From assembly GCF_024206495.1 (NCBI RefSeq), contig NZ_JAMBPQ010000020.1, positions 62,001-126,000 of the forward strand: a stretch of DNA of 64,000 bases, given 5' to 3'. This document shows positions 60,397 to 64,000 of this stretch, piece after piece. Each line of letters opens with the position of its first letter. Position 1 is the first letter of the stretch. The position numbers and the translations under genes are program-made. This stretch comes from Paraburkholderia sp. CNPSo 3272 (lineage in GTDB: Bacteria > Pseudomonadota > Gammaproteobacteria > Burkholderiales > Burkholderiaceae). The notes beneath the pieces were generated by a model, which saw only the letters and a program-made list of their open reading frames with translations, ran no database searches and was not told the origin of the DNA.

Positions 60397-61374
60397 ATGC
60401 CTCCCCGTTTGCCTTCCCGCGTGAGCACTCGATCTTTATTCGCCGGAGCCCAGCACGCCGCAGCCGCGCTATGGCGTTTCGTGCGCGCGGTGCGGCCGCC
60501 GCAATCGCGCGCCGGACGCGTCGCGCTATCGCTCGCCGTCGTCTACTTCGTCTGGGGCTCGACGTATCTCGGCGTGAAGGTCGCGCTCGATTCGTTCCCG
60601 CCGCTCCTGCTCTCCGGCTTGCGCAATCTGCTCGCCGGGATCGGCCTGTTCGTCTTCGCCATGCGCCGGCGGCCTGCCATGCCTACGCTACTCGAAGTGC
60701 GCAACGCGGGCGTCGTGGGCACGCTGCTGGTGGGGCTGTCGAGCGGCATGCTCGCCTACGGCATGCGTACCGTGGGCACAGGCAAAGCGGCCGTGATGGT
60801 CGCCACGGTGCCGCTGTTCGCGACCGTAATCTCGGCGGTCAGCGGGCGGCGCGTGGCGAAGGCCGAATGGGCCGCGGTCGCGCTCGGCCTCGTCGGCATC
60901 GCCATTCTGAGCCACGGCGGGGCCGCGTCCGGCTCGGCGGGCGGCAGCCTCGCGATACTGTGCGGCGCGCTCTTTTGGGCAATCGGCGCGCATCTGGCGG
61001 GCAAGCTCAAGTTGCCGACCGATCTCTTCGTCGCGACGGCGCTGCAAATCGGACTGGGCGGCGCCATTTCGACGACGGTCGCATGGGTCAGCGGCGAACG
61101 CATGGGCGAGCTGCATTTCCTGCCGCTCCTGGCATTCCTCTACTTGCTCTTCATCGGCACGATGGCGGCCTATGTCGCGTATGGCTACCTGATTCGCCAT
61201 ACCAGCCCGCTCGTCGCGAGCAGTTGCATGTACGTGAATCCCGTTGTTGCCGTCGCGCTCGGCGCGCTGCTGCTCGGCGAGCCGGTCACGAGCGCAACCG
61301 TTGTCGCGACCGTGCTGATCCTCGGAAGCGTGGGTTTGTCGTTTCTGTTCGACGACCGCCGCCGCACTGCCTGA
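60397..61374 (+). CDS. EamA/DMT-family exporter
   Basis: A transporter of about 325 residues with ten predicted helices in two EamA repeats. The first repeat starts at VALSLAVVYFVWGSTYLGVKVALDSFPPLLLSGLRNLLAG, the RhaT/YedA-like motif with WGSTY. The second holds ILCGALFWAIGAHLAGKL and the closing SPLVASSCMYVNPVVAVALGALLLGEPV. Members export metabolites, and the substrate is unknown. The start at MPPRLPSRV is tentative. Later internal starts or earlier ones are possible because the N-terminal 45 residues are not membrane-like. Confidence 0.83.
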   Translation: MPPRLPSRVSTRSLFAGAQHAAAALWRFVRAVRPPQSRAGRVALSLAVVYFVWGSTYLGVKVALDSFPPLLLSGLRNLLAGIGLFVFAMRRRPAMPTLLEVRNAGVVGTLLVGLSSGMLAYGMRTVGTGKAAVMVATVPLFATVISAVSGRRVAKAEWAAVALGLVGIAILSHGGAASGSAGGSLAILCGALFWAIGAHLAGKLKLPTDLFVATALQIGLGGAISTTVAWVSGERMGELHFLPLLAFLYLLFIGTMAAYVAYGYLIRHTSPLVASSCMYVNPVVAVALGALLLGEPVTSATVVATVLILGSVGLSFLFDDRRRTA

Positions 61375-61424
61375 GTTTCAGACTGACTTCGCGACGCACC
61401 ACGCGTCATCGCACCCGTTGCGCG

Positions 61425-61461
61425 CGCGGCCGCTGCGCATCTGAGGCGCACAGCGGCCGCG
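61425..61461. terminator. Long hairpin after the EamA gene
   Basis: An 11-bp perfect stem CGCGGCCGCTG / CAGCGGCCGCG with a 15-nt loop that can itself pair. No T-tract follows. It may terminate either the EamA gene or the entericidin gene. Confidence 0.35.
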
Positions 61462-61557
61462 ACTTCGTCGTTCCCCGGTGATCGATGCCGGCAGCGCACG
61501 TACGAGCTACGCCCACGCGCTGGCCGTCATCCCGGTGCCTTTACCGTTTGCCAGACA

Positions 61558-61695
61558 CTATTTCGCCTTTTCCGCCGAGTTCGTGAGGGCGTGGCCGCCT
61601 GCGGAAACGTCCTCGCCGGCGCCCGCCATCGTGTTGCAGGCCGAGAGCGCTGCCAGCGAAGCGGTAACGAGAAAGAGTGCAATCAGGCGTTTCAT
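61558..61695 (-). CDS. Entericidin A/B family lipoprotein
   Basis: A 45-residue precursor with signal peptide MKRLIALFLVTASLAALSAC, lipobox LSAC (Cys20), and the family-typical mature sequence NTMAGAGEDVSAGGHALTNSAEKAK. Entericidins are tiny outer-membrane lipoproteins; in E. coli the EcnA/EcnB pair acts as antidote and toxin at the envelope during stationary phase. Only one copy is seen here. The start follows GGAGGAC. The longer in-frame ORF upstream is not needed. Confidence 0.88.
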   Translation of the reverse strand: MKRLIALFLVTASLAALSACNTMAGAGEDVSAGGHALTNSAEKAK

Positions 61696-61865
61696 GAGGA
61701 AGTCCTCCACGGTGTCAAAGGAAATCACTCTCCAGCATGTCCCGTGCCCGGTCATTTGTGCCGCCATGCGTGCGCGTGTGCGCCGGCACCGGGCCCGCTG
61801 CTTGCGCTAGCGCTGACGCAGGCGCGACATAGCGCAGCACATCCGCCCACAAGGAGGACTACGCC

Positions 61866-62027
61866 ATGCTTCACTATGCCATCGTGTTTTTCATCATCGC
61901 GATCATCGCCGCCGTGTTCGGCTTCACGGGAATCGCTGCGGGCGCGGCCGAAATTGCCAAGATCCTGTTCTACATCTTCCTCGTGGTCTTCGTCGTCACG
62001 TTGCTGCTAGGCGTGATGCACCGATGA
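61866..62027 (+). CDS. DUF1328 small membrane protein
   Basis: A 53-residue protein, MLHYAIVFFIIAIIAAVFGF at the N-terminus and a second helix ILFYIFLVVFVVTLLLGV, ending MHR. It fits the DUF1328 (YtjA-like) family of small two-helix membrane proteins, often stress-induced in proteobacteria. AAGGAGGACTACGCC gives a strong ribosome-binding site. It lies between entericidin and a ferritin-like gene and may belong to the same stress response. Confidence 0.88.
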   Translation: MLHYAIVFFIIAIIAAVFGFTGIAAGAAEIAKILFYIFLVVFVVTLLLGVMHR

Positions 62028-62084
62028 CGCGCGCAATGCAAAACCCAATCCCATTCATGCAGGTCATGTTCGAAGGAGAGTCAG

Positions 62085-62627
62085 ATGTCGAAGACACACG
62101 CTTCGTTTGAGTTCGATCTCAAGCGCGTGCGCGATGAAGCGCGCCGCAATCTCGACCAGGGCCCGGTCACGCCGGACTACCCCGCGAACCGCGAGACCGT
62201 GCTCAAGCTGCTCAACGATTCGCTCGCCACGGAACTCGTGTGCGTGCTGCGCTACAGGCGGCACCATTTCATGGCGAAGGGCATCGAATCCGAGTCGGTC
62301 GCGGCCGAGTTTCTCCAGCACGCGATCGAGGAGCAGCAGCACGCCGACATGCTCGCGGCCCGTATCGTGCAGCTAGGTGGCGAGCCCGACTTCTCGCCCG
62401 CGACGCTGGTCGAGCGCTCGCACTCTGAATACAAGGAAGGGGCCGACCTGAAGGACATGATCCGCGAGAATCTGATCGCGGAGCGCATCGCAATCGAGAG
62501 CTATCGCGCGATCATCAATTATCTCGGTAATGACGACACCACGACGCGGCGCATCTTCGAGGAAATCCTCGCGACGGAGGAAGAGCATGCCGACGATATG
62601 ACCGACTTGCTGTATGCGGGTAAATAG
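62085..62627 (+). CDS. Bacterioferritin-like diiron protein
   Basis: A 180-residue four-helix ferritin-like protein. Diiron ligands are visible: Glu50 (ATELVCVLRYRRHHF), Glu83 and His86 (EEQQHAD), Glu133 (LIAERIAIESY), and Glu165 with His168 (ATEEEHADD). It should have ferroxidase activity. The family is annotated as bacterioferritin or DPS-like. No heme-binding Met at the canonical position is evident, so it is probably non-heme. GAAGGAGAG precedes the ATG. It sits next to small stress-type envelope genes. Confidence 0.88.
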   Translation: MSKTHASFEFDLKRVRDEARRNLDQGPVTPDYPANRETVLKLLNDSLATELVCVLRYRRHHFMAKGIESESVAAEFLQHAIEEQQHADMLAARIVQLGGEPDFSPATLVERSHSEYKEGADLKDMIRENLIAERIAIESYRAIINYLGNDDTTTRRIFEEILATEEEHADDMTDLLYAGK

Positions 62628-62643
62628 CGCTTGCCGCTAGCCC

Positions 62644-63855
62644 TCAGGAGGTCTGCGCGCCCGCGCCCATGCGCGGGCGCGTTGCATGGTGAATCCAGCC
62701 CGCGAGCGCCGTGAACGCGATGCCCGCCGCGCACACGCCGATCCAGCCGAATGCGTGCCAGGCGGTCACGCCCACGGCAGAACCGGTCGCGCCGCCAATG
62801 AAGTAGCAGACCATGAACACCGTATTCACGCGGCTACGCGCCTCGGGGCGCAGCGCGTAGATGCGCGACTGATTCGAGATCTGCGCGGCCTGCACGCCCA
62901 CGTCGAGCACGATCACGCCGATCACGAGGCCGACCAGGCTCGTGCCGGAGAGCGCGAAGATGACGAAGGCGAGCGCCATCAGAACGATCGACATCGTGAT
63001 GACCGCGCGCGGCCCGCGCTTGTCGGCTGAGCGGCCCGCCATCGGCGCGGCCAGCGCGCCCGCCGCGCCGACGATGCCGAAAAGCCCCGCCGCCTGCGGC
63101 CCGAGATGGAACGGCTCGCCCGCGAGCAGCAGCGTGAGCACGGGCCAGAAGAGGCTGAACGCGGCGAAGAGGCACGCGCCTGTCGCCGACGCTTCACGCA
63201 GTCCAGGCAGCTCCAGCACGAGATGCCACATCGAGCCGAGCAGCTTTCCGTAGCCGAGCTTCGAGGTCGGCTGGCTCCTCGGCAGTTTCTTTATGATCAC
63301 GAGCGCGAGCAGGAGCAGCGCGACGATCGACGCCCCGAACACCGCGCGCCAGCCGAAGTACTGCCCGACGAAACCGGCCGCCGTACGCGCGAGCAGGATG
63401 CCGAGCAACAGACCGCTCATCACTGTGCCCACCGCGTGGCCGCGCGCTTCGGGCGGCGCGAGTTCCGCGGAAAACGGCACGGCCTGCTGCGCGATGGTGG
63501 CGAGGATGCCGATCGCAAGGCTCGCGCCGACCAGCACGGCAAGCGATGGCGCGGTGGCCGCGACGAGCAGCGCGACGCACAGGCCGGCGGTTTGCAGCAG
63601 GATGATGCGGCGGCGGTCGTAGCGGTCGCCGAGCGGTGCGAGCAGCAGCATGCCGGCTGCGTAGCCGAGCTGGGTGCCGGCCGGCACGGCGCCGATCCAC
63701 GCGGCGCCAGACGGGAAGCTCTGGCGGAAATCGTCGAGCAGCGGCTGATTGAAGTAGATGTTCGCGACCGTGACGCCAGCGATGGTCGCGAGCAGGAGCA
63801 ACAGGCCGCGCAGCGACTGGCTTGCGCCAGCGTTTGCGGAATCAGATGTGGACAT
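62644..63855 (-). CDS. MFS transporter
   Basis: A 403-residue major-facilitator protein of 12 helices, related to the YnfM/arabinose-efflux (AraJ) group. The N-terminus reads LLLLLATIAGVTVANIYFNQPLLDDFRQSF, typical of these, followed by the MFS motif A region APLGDRYDRRRIIL. The substrate is unknown; efflux is likely. It is convergent with the ferritin-like gene, separated by 16 nt. The start at MSTSDSANAG is chosen as the family-like N-terminus. Confidence 0.87.
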   Translation of the reverse strand: MSTSDSANAGASQSLRGLLLLLATIAGVTVANIYFNQPLLDDFRQSFPSGAAWIGAVPAGTQLGYAAGMLLLAPLGDRYDRRRIILLQTAGLCVALLVAATAPSLAVLVGASLAIGILATIAQQAVPFSAELAPPEARGHAVGTVMSGLLLGILLARTAAGFVGQYFGWRAVFGASIVALLLLALVIIKKLPRSQPTSKLGYGKLLGSMWHLVLELPGLREASATGACLFAAFSLFWPVLTLLLAGEPFHLGPQAAGLFGIVGAAGALAAPMAGRSADKRGPRAVITMSIVLMALAFVIFALSGTSLVGLVIGVIVLDVGVQAAQISNQSRIYALRPEARSRVNTVFMVCYFIGGATGSAVGVTAWHAFGWIGVCAAGIAFTALAGWIHHATRPRMGAGAQTS

Positions 63856-63935
63856 GTGCGAATGCGGGCGGCGCCCGATGATACGGAAGGCAGGCCTTCG
63901 AGCGTGCCGATCATACCGGAGCCCGCACAATCGCG

Positions 63936-63961
63936 CTGGCGGCGCGGGAGCGCGCCGCCAG
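63936..63961. terminator. Hairpin near the right edge
   Basis: A perfect 10-bp stem CTGGCGGCGC / GCGCCGCCAG with a 6-nt loop, eight bases past the stop of the partial gene at the edge. No T-tract. Confidence 0.4.
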
Positions 63962-63969
63962 ACGCGCAT

Positions 63970-64000
63970 TCAGGCAATCAGCTCGCCCGAGGGCTCGTAA
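63970..64000 (-). CDS. C-terminal end of an unidentified gene
   Basis: The minus strand reads YEPSGELIA then TGA in frame at the window edge, followed by a hairpin. This looks like the tail of a gene entering from the right. Nine residues are too few to name it. Confidence 0.35.
   Translation of the reverse strand, partial: YEPSGELIA

Noticed and set aside
62656..62681. Perfect 11-bp GC hairpin between the ferritin-like and MFS genes
   Set aside because: It lies inside the last codons of the MFS gene and has no T-tract, so it is more likely a coding coincidence than a terminator.

Overview
This 64 kb window is a high-GC chromosomal stretch from a betaproteobacterium of the Burkholderiaceae, most likely Paraburkholderia or a close relative. 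I infer this from the protein families, the gene order (thrS-infC-rpmI-rplT-pheS-pheT-ihfA-merR-tRNA-Pro), the RelA and ETF-QO types, and the many Burkholderia-type hypothetical families (DUF2844/DUF3443, DUF1328, DUF2069). No insertion sequences, integrases, prophage genes or CRISPR arrays were seen. Almost everything looks like stable primary-chromosome content.

Layout. 0-12 kb: wrbA with a DUF2069 membrane protein, a YihY/BrkB membrane protein, a Mpo1-like protein, an O-acetylhomoserine sulfhydrylase with an overlapping hydrolase gene, a CBS-domain protein, an MFS-acyltransferase fusion, aroC and ETF-QO. 11-18 kb: an SDR, a thioesterase, a PAS-LuxR regulator divergent from the scoAB CoA-transferase, a hydrolase, a RidA protein and relA. 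18-27 kb: the translation block. It starts with tRNA-Val(GAC) and a threonine-rich leader peptide plus terminator ahead of thrS, followed by infC (ATC start), rpmI, rplT, pheST, ihfA, a MerR-type regulator and tRNA-Pro(GGG). 27-32 kb: two transporters, a lower-GC non-coding stretch, a PagL-type lipid A deacylase, DUF190 and 3-hydroxyacyl-CoA dehydrogenase. 32-42 kb: a complete D-xylose unit in which galM and the xylR activator diverge from xylA, xylB and the xylFGH transporter. 42-50 kb: a ClpG/ClpK-type disaggregase, then an overlapping pair made of a FAN1-type VRR-NUC nuclease and an XPD/DinG-type helicase that carries its own N-terminal PD-(D/E)XK-like domain. 50-57 kb: envelope proteins, including the DUF2844-DUF3443 pair, BamC, lactate permease and small lipoproteins. 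57-64 kb: thiC under a TPP riboswitch, rnk, an EamA exporter, entericidin, DUF1328, a ferritin-like protein and an MFS transporter.

Main points for a second look: (1) an apparent threonine attenuator upstream of thrS; (2) DUF3443 read as a pepsin-like bilobed aspartic protease, paired with DUF2844; (3) an in-frame loss of the YxRIxNPT cofactor-binding segment in the sulfhydrylase; (4) the nuclease plus nuclease-helicase repair pair; (5) a shared operator-like motif before xylA and xylB. All motif calls were made by eye, with no database search.
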